A stretch of 64,000 nucleotides of DNA. Source: Myxococcus fulvus. GTDB taxonomy: Bacteria; Myxococcota; Myxococcia; Myxococcales; Myxococcaceae. The DNA is taken from the NCBI RefSeq assembly GCF_900111765.1, contig NZ_FOIB01000019.1:19284-83283 (forward strand), in the 5' to 3' direction. The notes beneath the pieces were generated by a model. It was not told the origin of the DNA. It saw only the letters and a list, made by a program, of their open reading frames with translations, and ran no database searches. The translations under genes and the position numbers were made by a program. Below are positions 54,401 to 62,344 of the stretch, piece after piece. Positions within the stretch are counted from its first letter, which is position 1; each line of letters begins with the position of its first letter.

Positions 54401-56610
54401 ATCAGGGTGGCTTCAATCCGTTGATACAGACGATGTTCAGCTTCCACGACTCGTCGGTGGGCACGCTCGACGCGTCACCGCTCGACGTCTCCTTCGTGGA
54501 GGGGCTGGGCAACGGCTCGGCCAAGTTCGAGCTGGCCGTCGTCGCGGTGCCGCTCTACGCCGAGCCGGGGCACATCCAGCGGCTGGCCGGGGACGTGGTG
54601 CGCATTCCGCGCTCGGAGGCGCCCGTGCGCTCCAGTCCCCGCGCTCGCCTGAGCGGCATCCTGCTCTCGTGGGAGTTCGACTCCGACCTCTTCGAGGACT
54701 TCTTCATCACCGGCATGCTGTCCGCGTATCAGCAGCTGCTGCGCTCCATCGTCGACGCGCCGGACACCCGCGTGTCCAGGCTGTCGCTGCTGAGCGACGC
54801 GGACCGGCGCGCGCTCGTCAGCGTGGGGGCTCACCAGGAGGCTCCGGCGTACCGGGTGCATGACGTGTTCGCCCATTGGACCCGCCGCACGCCCGACGCC
54901 CCCGCGGTGAGGTCCGGCGACCACGTGCTGACCTACGCCGAGCTGAAGCGTCGGGCGGAGCACCTGGCACATCACCTGTGTGACTTGGGCGTCGGCCGTG
55001 GGGCGCTCGTGGCGGTGTGCATCCCCCGCTCGACGGAGTTGGTCGTGGCCCAGCTGGGAGTCCTCATGGCGGGGGCGGCCTTCCTGTCGCTCGACCCAGG
55101 TGCTCCCCCGGCCTGGCTGGAGCCGCTCATGCAGGAGGCCGGGGCCCGCGTCCTCGTCACCACGGCGGCGCTGGAGGGTCGGCTCAGCGGTCTGCCCACC
55201 GTCGTGCTGGAGTCGCTGCCGCCGGCGTCATCCGGGCCGCTTCCGGAGGGGAGCCCTTCGGACCTCGCCTACGTGCTCTACACCTCCGGGTCGACGGGTA
55301 GACCCAAGGGCGTTCAAATCGAGCATCACTCGGTCGTGTCCTCGTTGTACCGGACGGCCCTGGCCGAGGACCTGGGACCCGGCAAGACGATGCTGGTGAT
55401 GGCGTCGGTGACCTTCGACATGTCGGTGCTGGAGGTCTGGGGCGCGCTGCTCAACGGCGCGGCCGTCCACTTCCTGCCGCCGGGCTGGGACGTGCCGGGC
55501 GTGGCGCGCTGTCTCGTCGAGCAGCGAATCACCCATGCGGCGATGCCGCCCGTGGTGCTGAGCCGGGTGGCGGCTGACGCACCATCGGCCTTCGCCGCCC
55601 TGGACCGCCTGGTGGTGGGCGGAGATGTCTTCCCCGTGGAGGCGTTCCGCGCGCTCCAGCGAGAGGGCTTCACGAAGGTGACGAACGGCTACGGCCCCAC
55701 GGAGACCACCGTCATGGTCAGCGGACACAGGCTGGACGACGGAGTCGACGCCGAGGCCACCCAGGTGCCCATTGGACGACCGCTGTTCAATGCGCACCTC
55801 GTGGTGCTCGACGCGCACGGGCAGGTGGCTCCGCCGGGCGCAGTGGGAGAGCTCTGCATCGGTGGGGCCGGGGTCGCGAGAGGCTACCGCGACCAGCCGG
55901 GTCTCACGGCCGAGCGATTCGTACCGGACCCTTTCGGCACGCAGCCGGGTGCGCGGCTCTATCGCAGTGGAGACCTGGCCCGGTGGCTGCCCGGAGGTGT
56001 CATCGAGTTCCTGGGCCGCCGTGATGAGCAGGTGAAGGTCCGAAACGTCCGGGTGGAGCTGGCCGAGGTGCGTGCCGCCCTGGCCGTGCATCCCGGCGTG
56101 GTGGATGCGCTCGCGCGGGTCGACTCGCGGGGCGGGGAGCCTCGCCTCGTGGGCTATGTCGTGGCCAGGTCGGCGAGCCAGGTGTCGGCGCAGGCCGTGC
56201 GCGAGGACCTGGCGCGCAGGGTGCCGGCGCATCTGGTGCCTTCGGAGGTCATCGTCCTGGAGTCCTGGCCGCTGTCGCCGAATGGGAAGGTGGACCCCTC
56301 GTGGCTGCCCACGACGGAGCGGCGCCCGGACGCGCCCTACACGGCGCCGAGGACCGAGGCCGAGGCACGTGTCGCGGCGGTGGTCTCCGAGCTCCTGGGC
56401 GTGAGCCAGGTGGATGTCCAGGAGAGCCTGCTCGCGCTCGGCATGCATTCGCTGCAGGCGATGCGGCTGGCCTCGCGGCTGAGCCGGATGATGGGACGGG
56501 AAGTCGGGCTCGCCACGATTCTCATCGGGCCGACCATCGCGCAGCTGGCCCACGCGCTCGCCGAGGCCCCGGTCGTGAAGCCGCTCATCAAGAGGCTGCC
56601 ACGCGGATGA
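51472..56610 (+). CDS. Non-ribosomal peptide synthetase, A-PCP-C-A-PCP
   Basis: This is a 1712-residue protein from a TTG with AGGAG five bases upstream; an in-frame GTG at 51448 is the alternative. Domains: adenylation A1 (about 55-560; CTSGSTGEPK, NGYGPTE), carrier PCP1 (Ser585 in GGHSL), condensation C1 (about 640-1080; intact HHIVHDG), A2 (about 1110-1610; TSGSTGRPKG, NGYGPTE) and PCP2 (Ser1660 in GMHSL). By-eye specificity residues are roughly D-A-F-V-M-T-G-V-A for A1 and D-M-L-A-V-G-G-V-M for A2, with no confident substrate. As A1 has no upstream C domain, this is a loading module. The stop overlaps the next start (ATGA). No MbtH or phosphopantetheinyl transferase gene is nearby. Confidence 0.92.
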   Translation: MPAKPPSALVTGTEYERLLSSLRLESPWALEGHTPEEVRGALDGAAQAARVRGGRVDHGPWRSVVDVIAEQCRRHSDRVALSAGAAEVTYARLEARTRALAASLRARGLGRGDVVAVVLERGPAFVELVLAVWRAGAAYLPLAPSHPQAWREDIVRRVGAALVVGAPESQVPGVPFLESGADVGVGTVEDTVLVPEDLAYIICTSGSTGEPKLVMTEHRGVANLLHAQRDFLGALGPDTRVLQFFHPSFDASLFDLLMALPNGGRLETLDASPLSGAPLAQVMVDRRITHAVLPATVLRTLQPGGFPDLQVVMSTGDVCLPETARQWGAHHRFVNGYGPTEVTVASTLHAVPAVEAERVPIGRPLSNDHVVILDEHLRLVPDGVAGELCIGGEGVGRGYLGRPELTAERFIPDAFGPVPGGRLYRSGDWGRWLPDGTLEFLGRRDDQVKIRGARIELGQVEAALASLPDVRDAVALIDDTRERLLGYVMPDTGAALSGDAVRAELRRRLPGYLVPDVVVVVEDWPLNTSGKVDRARLPRPPRAERTDYQPPESPGEVALATIAAALLGMERVGRDDNLFELGGHSLFATQLVARVRRVLGAQLELSEVLQTPTVARLAARLQAAQGGGDLGPRRGAEGVALTPSFGQERVWLMHKLNPDARAYHTQAVFRLEGALDFAALQASLTDIVRRHDVMRSRFPEVDGELRCELEDPWEVELPVQDFSGVDEALLDTRVAEAVRDVVQAPFVLAEGRPFRWRLLRLSAREHLFVHVEHHIVHDGWSFNVFVRELLNGYAEHVRHGQVRRPALAVQYYDYARWQREWVGTEAAEAQRRFWRRELEGAQTQLQLPRRVAPHGRRFRGVAPRVELDGELARRLQALADRHDASLFTTLLSAFFVLLHRYTGSQDVLVGSGVANRRWQDTEGLLGMFVNTVVLRGRLEGDPSFEELLARVRRTTLEVYDHQELPYEQIFAQSPARHQGGFNPLIQTMFSFHDSSVGTLDASPLDVSFVEGLGNGSAKFELAVVAVPLYAEPGHIQRLAGDVVRIPRSEAPVRSSPRARLSGILLSWEFDSDLFEDFFITGMLSAYQQLLRSIVDAPDTRVSRLSLLSDADRRALVSVGAHQEAPAYRVHDVFAHWTRRTPDAPAVRSGDHVLTYAELKRRAEHLAHHLCDLGVGRGALVAVCIPRSTELVVAQLGVLMAGAAFLSLDPGAPPAWLEPLMQEAGARVLVTTAALEGRLSGLPTVVLESLPPASSGPLPEGSPSDLAYVLYTSGSTGRPKGVQIEHHSVVSSLYRTALAEDLGPGKTMLVMASVTFDMSVLEVWGALLNGAAVHFLPPGWDVPGVARCLVEQRITHAAMPPVVLSRVAADAPSAFAALDRLVVGGDVFPVEAFRALQREGFTKVTNGYGPTETTVMVSGHRLDDGVDAEATQVPIGRPLFNAHLVVLDAHGQVAPPGAVGELCIGGAGVARGYRDQPGLTAERFVPDPFGTQPGARLYRSGDLARWLPGGVIEFLGRRDEQVKVRNVRVELAEVRAALAVHPGVVDALARVDSRGGEPRLVGYVVARSASQVSAQAVREDLARRVPAHLVPSEVIVLESWPLSPNGKVDPSWLPTTERRPDAPYTAPRTEAEARVAAVVSELLGVSQVDVQESLLALGMHSLQAMRLASRLSRMMGREVGLATILIGPTIAQLAHALAEAPVVKPLIKRLPRG

Positions 56611-58121
56611 CGACCACGTTCCCGATGTCGTTCGCCCAGCAGCGGCTGTGCTTCCTGCACCGGATGGACCCCACCGGCGCGGCCCACGCCACCGTTCGCT
56701 GCCACCGTGTGACGGGGGCCTTGGATGCGCGCGCCCTGCGGGAGGCCCTGGACGCGCTGGTGGCCCGGCATGAGCCGCTGCGCACCGTCTTCCCGCTGGG
56801 GACTCAGCAGCACGTGTCCGCGGAAGGGCACGCGCAAGTGCGCTTCCTGGAGGTCGCGACCGAGGCCGAGGCCCTGCGACACGCGCACGAGGAGGCGCTC
56901 CATCCGTTCGACCTGGAGCACGGTCCCTTGTTGCGGCTCACCGTGATTCGGCTGGCCCCCCGGACGCACGTGCTCGTCTTGGCCGCGCACCTGCTGGCGG
57001 CGGACGGAACCTCGCTCCAGGTGTTCACCGAGGAGCTGGCCATCGCATACCGCGCGGCGCTCCTGGGCGAGCCCACCGTCCTGCCCGAGCTGCCCGTGCA
57101 GTACGTGGACTGGGCCGCATGGCAGCGCGAGCAGCTCACCGCCGAGCGACGCGAGTCGCTGTCGCGTTGGTGGAGGGAGCAGCTGTCGGGTGTCCCCCTG
57201 TTCCTGGACCTCGTCCCTCCGCGCCCCGCGCTGGGGAAGGGACGACGCCTGCACCGGGTGCTGCCCGCCGCTGTCGCCGACCGCGTGCGTGCCCTCGCGA
57301 GCACCGAGCGTCAGACGGTGTTCACGGTGCTGGCCTCGGCCTGCGGAGTGGTGCTCGGGCACCGCGCGGGACGCGAGCAGGTGCTGCTGGGATTGGCCGT
57401 GGCGAACCGGGACCTGTCCGAGGTCGAGCGGGTGCTCGGGTTCTTCGTCGACACGGTGGTGCTCCAGGTGGACCTGCGCGGCGACCCCGACTTCCGCGCG
57501 CTGCTCACCCGGGTGTCGGCGGCCACGGCGGCGGCCTACGCGCACAAGGACCTGCCCTTCGAGCAGCTCGTCGCGGACCTGGCTCCGCCCAGGGACCCGA
57601 CGCGCTCTCCCGTCGTCCAGGTCAACTTCGCCCACCATCCGGCGGGCACGGCGGGCGCACTGTCCTTGCACGGCTGCGAGGTGACGGAGCTCCTGCTCGA
57701 CCTCCCCTCCGCGAAGTTCGAGCTCACCATTCGAGTGGAGGAGCGCGCCGACGGCGCATTCACCGTGTGGGCCGAGTTCGATGAGAGCCTCTTCGACCCG
57801 GTGTTCATCGAAGGGCTGCTCGTGGCCTACGAGGACGTCTTGCGGACGGCGACTCCCGAGGCACGGGCCTCGCTTCCGCGCGCGCCGCCTGGGGCAAGAG
57901 AGCAACAGCTCAGCCGCATCTTCGCGGACGTGCTGAAGGTCGCCTCGGTCGCTCCGGACGACGACTTCTTCCTGCGCGGCGGCCACTCCTTGCTGCTCGT
58001 CGAAGTCGCGGCCCGCATCCGGAGCGAGATGGGCCAGGACCTCGGCCTGCGTGAGCTGTACCAGCATCCCACCGTGGCGGGCATCGCGGCCCGGCTCGAC
58101 CGAACAGCAGCACCCCGATGA
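56607..58121 (+). CDS. NRPS C-PCP protein with altered condensation active site
   Basis: This 504-residue protein has a condensation-like domain (about 1-425) and a carrier domain with Ser461 in GGHSLLL. The HHxxxDG motif reads HLLAADG: the second His, normally the catalytic base, is Leu. Other C-domain blocks are present (SFAQQRLCFLHR, GFFVDTVVLQVDL, HKDLPFEQL). It may be inactive in peptide-bond formation or serve another role, and there is no thioesterase or reductase for release. It is coupled to the upstream NRPS by ATGA and to a broken P450 start by ATGA at its own stop. Confidence 0.85.
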   Translation: MTTTFPMSFAQQRLCFLHRMDPTGAAHATVRCHRVTGALDARALREALDALVARHEPLRTVFPLGTQQHVSAEGHAQVRFLEVATEAEALRHAHEEALHPFDLEHGPLLRLTVIRLAPRTHVLVLAAHLLAADGTSLQVFTEELAIAYRAALLGEPTVLPELPVQYVDWAAWQREQLTAERRESLSRWWREQLSGVPLFLDLVPPRPALGKGRRLHRVLPAAVADRVRALASTERQTVFTVLASACGVVLGHRAGREQVLLGLAVANRDLSEVERVLGFFVDTVVLQVDLRGDPDFRALLTRVSAATAAAYAHKDLPFEQLVADLAPPRDPTRSPVVQVNFAHHPAGTAGALSLHGCEVTELLLDLPSAKFELTIRVEERADGAFTVWAEFDESLFDPVFIEGLLVAYEDVLRTATPEARASLPRAPPGAREQQLSRIFADVLKVASVAPDDDFFLRGGHSLLLVEVAARIRSEMGQDLGLRELYQHPTVAGIAARLDRTAAPR

Positions 58122-58207
58122 GCCCTTCCTATCCCTTCTCCAAGGACTGGAGCCTCCCGCTGACTACGAGCGACTGCGGAAGGCGGTCCCGGTCTGTCCC
58201 GTGAAGT
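58118..58207 (+). pseudogene. Remnant of a cytochrome P450 N-terminus, frameshifted and truncated
   Basis: The ATG overlaps the NRPS stop (ATGA). Translation begins MSPSYPFS in frame one and, after a shift, continues GLEPPADYERLRKAVPVCPV in another frame, then a stop. YPF...GLEPPxxYxxLRxxxPVxPV is the usual opening of bacterial P450s. Nothing P450-like follows. I read this as the start of a lost tailoring gene of the NRPS cluster. Only about 30 residues support it. Confidence 0.55.
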
Positions 58208-58425
58208 GAAATCGACCGACGACAGGCGCCCTGAGCCAAGGTAGATTCGCCGGTTCACTCCGGCATAAGGCGCCCCAATCTGGATGAGTGGAAGCGGTCG
58301 GTGGTGGGGTTTGAGGCGAGCTTGTGCGTCCGATAACACGCCTTGACTCCCCGACAGCCAGTACAGCTTCGCATAGCGCCGTCATGCGTGGAGGTGACAT
58401 AGGGACATGGGACACCGGTCGTGAT
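58208..58425. other. Non-coding junction between the NRPS remnant and the ATPase pair
   Basis: There is no convincing gene. Base composition is intermediate between the GC-rich NRPS genes and the lower-GC ATPase genes. Inverted GGCGCC-containing blocks (near 58228 and 58270) could be remains of a mobile element end, but I cannot assign a family. Confidence 0.35.
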
Positions 58426-60009
58426 TCAGGATCTCCGAGGGATGCGCAAGAGAAAGTGGTGTACGCGGGCCGGGGCGGTATCGGGCGTTTTTGACTCGGC
58501 GATGAAGTGAGCGCGCACTGGGGGTGTGGCTTGGCCGTGTTTAATGGAAGCGTTGGGAAGAGCTAAGCATTCAACCAGATATTCGTTCTCCCAGTTTAGC
58601 AATTCTTTCTCCGTCAGCATGATGGCGAACCCTGCTGTGACATTAGATGACCAATAGGCGCACACTTGATCGTGAATTGACTTGTAGTCGTTGCGGCCCC
58701 AGATTTTCACTTCGACAATGCATAGAGAGGCTTCGCCTGGGCGCTTGACCTTGATGTCTGTGCGCCCCGCTCCGTTCTGGGCTTCGCGCTCAGCTTCCCA
58801 GCCTTTGAGTCTAAGTCCCAGCGTTAGAAAGGCTGAGTATACGGCCTCAGGCAGTATCTGGCGGGATGCCTGAAGGAGATCTACCCCCATGGCATGCATA
58901 CGCTGAAGAAGTTCTTCCAAATCTTCCGCCAAGCCTTTTTCGACATCCTGTTTGAAATGCGAGGTGTTCGCCAAGTTGAGTAGGCTTGCGACCGGTCGAA
59001 CGTAGACTGGGTCGTCAGTGACCATTCCTCCAAAATGGATGAGGCCTGCAGACTGCAAAAGTGTCAATGTGTCTTCGAGATCGAATTTAGAGCTAGGTTG
59101 AATATTGGCGACCTGAAGGAGGGTTTTGCGAGGGACTGCGCCGTCGGATTTTCGAATCAGCTCCAATACGCGAAAGGGAATTCCTGATAGTTCGTCGGCC
59201 GTCAATGCCTTGAGTGACGAACGAATGAACTCAGGGTGCTTGCGTTGGAAACCAGAGTAGATGTTTGTTACCTCGGTCGGAGTGGGGGCAGTTGCGCTCC
59301 AGAGTTGCTCTAATGCATAAGTCGCAAGCGCGGGGTTACTTCCGGAGACTAGCCTAATGGCGTCGAGCACATTGCTGTCGACTAGGTGGTTTCGGCGGAC
59401 GACGGGCGTAGCGAGTTGAGTCAGTTCGTCTTCAGAGAATGGAAGAAGCTTCTCGACGCTTGCCCGCGAAAGAAAGCTTGAACTGTACGAGTGGCGGAGC
59501 AGGTACATGCCAAGATTGCCTGCCGCTAGAAGGCCGAGCCTTCCCGTATTCTTGCGTGCCGCTTCCAAGTGGTCGAACCAGATGCGGCCTAGCGCGCCGG
59601 CTATGTCACCCTCGCCCATTGCATATTGGTCCAGCTCGTCAAAAAGCAGGACGATACTCTGAATGTGCTTCTCGCGTTCGAAGAACCGTTCAAGAATTTC
59701 TTGTGCAGAAGGAGGGTGTCCCTTGATGTCGATGTTTAGAACCCCTGCCAGATTGGCAAGTGCTCCCGGAAGCGAGCGGTCCACTGGGGGGGACAATATC
59801 TTGACGACAAGACTGGGAGTGGACTTGAGGGTTCGCATGAGCTGTCGGAGGAAGACGCTCTTGCCCATTCCTCGTCCGCCTAGCAGAACCACTCCACTGC
59901 CACGCCGGAGAAGTCGAGCAACTGACTCTAATTGCTGCTCGCGAATAACTTCTACATCTTGAGAGATCGCGTGTATGTCCCAGCGGTACGGATTCGAGTC
60001 GTTCGACAT
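58426..60009 (-). CDS. AAA/STAND-type ATPase with C-terminal PD-(D/E)XK-like nuclease motif
   Basis: This 527-residue protein has Walker A GGRGMGKS (44-51) and Walker B VLLFDELD (120-127), then a helical and winged-helix-like middle. The C-terminal domain carries GRTDIKV (Asp418) and IVEVKIWG (Glu433-Val-Lys435), the spacing of a PD-(D/E)XK nuclease. There is no signal peptide. Its ATG follows directly on the TGA of the upstream ATPase gene, so they form one unit. G+C is clearly lower than in surrounding genes. Such ATPase-nuclease proteins are common in phage-defence loci; that role is inferred. Confidence 0.8.
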   Translation of the reverse strand: MSNDSNPYRWDIHAISQDVEVIREQQLESVARLLRRGSGVVLLGGRGMGKSVFLRQLMRTLKSTPSLVVKILSPPVDRSLPGALANLAGVLNIDIKGHPPSAQEILERFFEREKHIQSIVLLFDELDQYAMGEGDIAGALGRIWFDHLEAARKNTGRLGLLAAGNLGMYLLRHSYSSSFLSRASVEKLLPFSEDELTQLATPVVRRNHLVDSNVLDAIRLVSGSNPALATYALEQLWSATAPTPTEVTNIYSGFQRKHPEFIRSSLKALTADELSGIPFRVLELIRKSDGAVPRKTLLQVANIQPSSKFDLEDTLTLLQSAGLIHFGGMVTDDPVYVRPVASLLNLANTSHFKQDVEKGLAEDLEELLQRMHAMGVDLLQASRQILPEAVYSAFLTLGLRLKGWEAEREAQNGAGRTDIKVKRPGEASLCIVEVKIWGRNDYKSIHDQVCAYWSSNVTAGFAIMLTEKELLNWENEYLVECLALPNASIKHGQATPPVRAHFIAESKTPDTAPARVHHFLLRIPRRS

Positions 60010-61611
60010 TCAGGCCCTCCTGCTCTTTAGATACCACCGCAGAAGTTGTGGTATCTCTGGTTCCTGTTGCGTGCCACTCACCAAGCCGAAGCGACGTAGT
60101 ATGAGTGAAGACTCTCCTTCGTACCCTCCATGCCAGTCGAAGAACTGGGAGGCCATATCGGGCGAATTTTCGGCCAGGTAGGAGAGTAAGTCGAATGCAT
60201 CTTGGTAGCGTTCAGACAGAAGTGCAGAAATTTCCTGGCAGATAACGCGTGCCGCCTCTTTCTCGCGAAAGACTCGCTTGGCCTCTTCGAGATGTGCATC
60301 GGTAGCAGGCCGCTCAATGGTCCTTCGTCCTTTCCTTAGAAGATGCCACAATGCTGACCCGAATTGGCGGTGCAGCATCGGATGGCCCCGTGTCCATTCA
60401 AAAGCAGTATTTAATGTCTCCGGACCTACATCGAGACCCACTCGTCGACCGAGTTTCTTCAGCGCCTCGTTGGCAGAATCCTTGTCGAAAGGGCCGATCC
60501 ATGTTTCCTGGAACCACCCCATCACTGGGTTGGGCATTCCTTCGAGCTTAGGAGCTTGGAACAGCCCGGGATCTCGCCCTGCAATTACGAGCGCGAGGCG
60601 TCGTGTCTCCTGTGCCTTGGCTCGAAGAAGGCGCAACAAGATGGATAGTCCTCGGATAGGCACTGGTTCGTAAAGATAGTCGTATTCGTCAATTACTAGA
60701 CAAAGAGGGAGATTGGTAGTGCCGAGGGCTTTGTCGAGAATCCTTTCGAAGTTCTTCATGCTTGGGTGTTGAGGCGCACTGACGGAAATCCCTTCGAGAC
60801 TTAGACGCCTGCATAGCTTACGACAAAGGAGGGCAAGCACGCGCTCCAGTGACATTTCGGTTATGTCCTGGGTGTCAGTGAAGAAGACAAGGGCTCGCGA
60901 ATGGTTGTTGTTGATCTGGTTTTCGAGGGGTGTTGTGTCAATACTGTGTGGGTCTAGGTCGTCTGTGACTTTTCGTATGAGAGTTGTCTTCCCGACTTTA
61001 CGAAGCCCAAAAAGCCCAACAGACTTTCCTTCAATGACCTGACGGGTAAGCGCACGAATCTCGTCGCGGCGGCCAATGACGTGTCGGCCGCGAACTGGGT
61101 CTCGCTCATCGAAAATATCATGAGTTGCTAATCTGGCGCCCAAGACCTGGGACAGTCCCGTTGCGTCTCGATCGGTTGGTCCTGTTTGATTTTCGAATTG
61201 CCACGCAATGCAGCGTTCGCGTGCTGCGGGAATTTGCTCCAGTCGACTCTCAAGGTTTTGCCAGTCAGATGCGACGACTATTAAGTCTGGGTCGAGCCGT
61301 TGCTTGGTGTCGTGTTGGATCACCTGGAATGCTGCCGAAAGATCTCGAGCTTGCACTTCGCCTGGAACGACAACCACGAGAACTTCAGGGGCAAGGCCCA
61401 GCCCATCCTGTAGATGCTGAGGTGTCTTAAGTCGCAGTGCCCAATACCGATCCTTGTTTGGATGAAGTGGTTGTACGTGGGTTGCCTCGAAGTTGGAGGT
61501 GCGAGCCCGATTCAGGAGTTCATGCCCCCATCGGACGGAGCGGCAGAGATTGGAAAGGTTCCGGTCGAGAGCCTCTTGTCCTTCATCGACAAAGATCCTT
61601 GAGGAGTTCAT
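60010..61611 (-). CDS. AAA/STAND-type ATPase, first gene of the low-GC pair
   Basis: This 533-residue protein has an N-terminal domain of about 170 residues of unknown type (RYWALRLKTPQH, VVVVPGEVQ, LIVVASDW), then an Orc/Cdc6-like ATPase domain. Walker A is GLRKVGKT (202-209), Walker B is LCLVIDEYD (about 303-311), and a sensor-type stretch ALVIAGRDPG follows. The C-terminal third is helical and winged-helix-like. Codon use and G+C differ from neighbours. It directly abuts the second ATPase gene (TGA then ATG). No known named system is recognised. Confidence 0.8.
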   Translation of the reverse strand: MNSSRIFVDEGQEALDRNLSNLCRSVRWGHELLNRARTSNFEATHVQPLHPNKDRYWALRLKTPQHLQDGLGLAPEVLVVVVPGEVQARDLSAAFQVIQHDTKQRLDPDLIVVASDWQNLESRLEQIPAARERCIAWQFENQTGPTDRDATGLSQVLGARLATHDIFDERDPVRGRHVIGRRDEIRALTRQVIEGKSVGLFGLRKVGKTTLIRKVTDDLDPHSIDTTPLENQINNNHSRALVFFTDTQDITEMSLERVLALLCRKLCRRLSLEGISVSAPQHPSMKNFERILDKALGTTNLPLCLVIDEYDYLYEPVPIRGLSILLRLLRAKAQETRRLALVIAGRDPGLFQAPKLEGMPNPVMGWFQETWIGPFDKDSANEALKKLGRRVGLDVGPETLNTAFEWTRGHPMLHRQFGSALWHLLRKGRRTIERPATDAHLEEAKRVFREKEAARVICQEISALLSERYQDAFDLLSYLAENSPDMASQFFDWHGGYEGESSLILRRFGLVSGTQQEPEIPQLLRWYLKSRRA

Positions 61612-61696
61612 TGGAAGTGTAGTCTACCACGGGTTTACAGCTCCTGACGAAAGTCAAGGCTGGGTTGGTCGCAGGCTAGGACCAGCCTCAGGTTGA

Positions 61697-62149
61697 GCCC
61701 CCTGTGTCAGGAAAGTTGTTGACTCGGCCTCCGAGCGACGCCGGCGCATCCGCGATGCCGTGGAGGCGGCACTGTCGGACGTGCTCCTGCTGGGGACCGC
61801 AGAGCAGGTGTCATTGGCCGCGAGGGCCGCGCGCGACATGGTCGCCGGCATGCCGGTGCGGACGCTCGAGCTGGTGGTGTCGCTGCGCGGGTTCATCCGT
61901 CAGGCCCTGGACCTGGACCTGGAGCCCATCCCGCCGTCGCTGGGAATCCCAGAGCAAGGCCCGCTGCGGACCGTCTCCAGTGGAGGCAAGGGCGGATGCG
62001 GAGGCAAGGACGGCGGGAGCGGCCGGGGTGGAAGCGGAGGCGGAGGTGGAATGGGCGGCGCCGCGGGTGGCTCCGGACTGGGGCTGGGGGCGGGGCTGGG
62101 ACTCGGTGGCCTGGGTCGGGATGAGGCAGGGCCCGACGAGCAGGGCTGA
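61697..62149 (+). pseudogene. 5'-truncated hypothetical gene with Gly-rich tail
   Basis: The reading frame is open from just after an in-frame TGA at 61694. It reads VDSASERRRRIRDAVEAALS, then EQVSLAARAARDMVAGMPVR, which looks like the interior of a protein rather than a start. The only start codon is a weak GTG at 61760. The C-terminus is Gly-rich. Homologous-looking sequence begins close to the edge of the low-GC ATPase block, so the 5' end was probably lost when that block arrived. If it is expressed from 61760 it would give a 129-residue protein. Confidence 0.5.
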
Positions 62150-62200
62150 GCCTGCCCCGACACTCCCGCGTGGGGCGGGTGTGTCTGTGATTCGGTGTCT

Positions 62201-62267
62201 TGACGTGTCAGCCACCAGGGTTGACGCGTCAACAGAGGAGCCTGGCTGTCTCATCCTCCTTGAACCA
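62201..62267 (+). promoter_or_regulatory. mvaA upstream element: two phased palindromes plus shared block
   Basis: TGACGTGTCA (62201-62210) and the perfect palindrome TTGACGCGTCAA (62221-62232) have centres 21 bases apart. They are followed by GAGCCTGGCTGT (62238-62249) and TCATCCTCCTTGAACCA (62251-62267). The same order and nearly the same spacing recur upstream of the geosmin synthase gene. This is likely an activator or repressor site plus promoter. Confidence 0.65.
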
Positions 62268-62344
62268 TGCGAGATGTGGCCCGGCGCTTCATGGCGCCAC
62301 CGTTGCAAGGAGGCCCGCTCCAGGTTCTGCACCGAAGGAACAAC

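Noticed and set aside
51460..54447. Minus-strand open frame of nearly 1000 codons
   Set aside because: Antisense shadow of the NRPS; residue composition unlike a protein.
58208..58425. Insertion-sequence remnant
   Set aside because: Composition and GGCGCC-containing inverted blocks hint at it, but no transposase fragment or terminal repeats could be identified.
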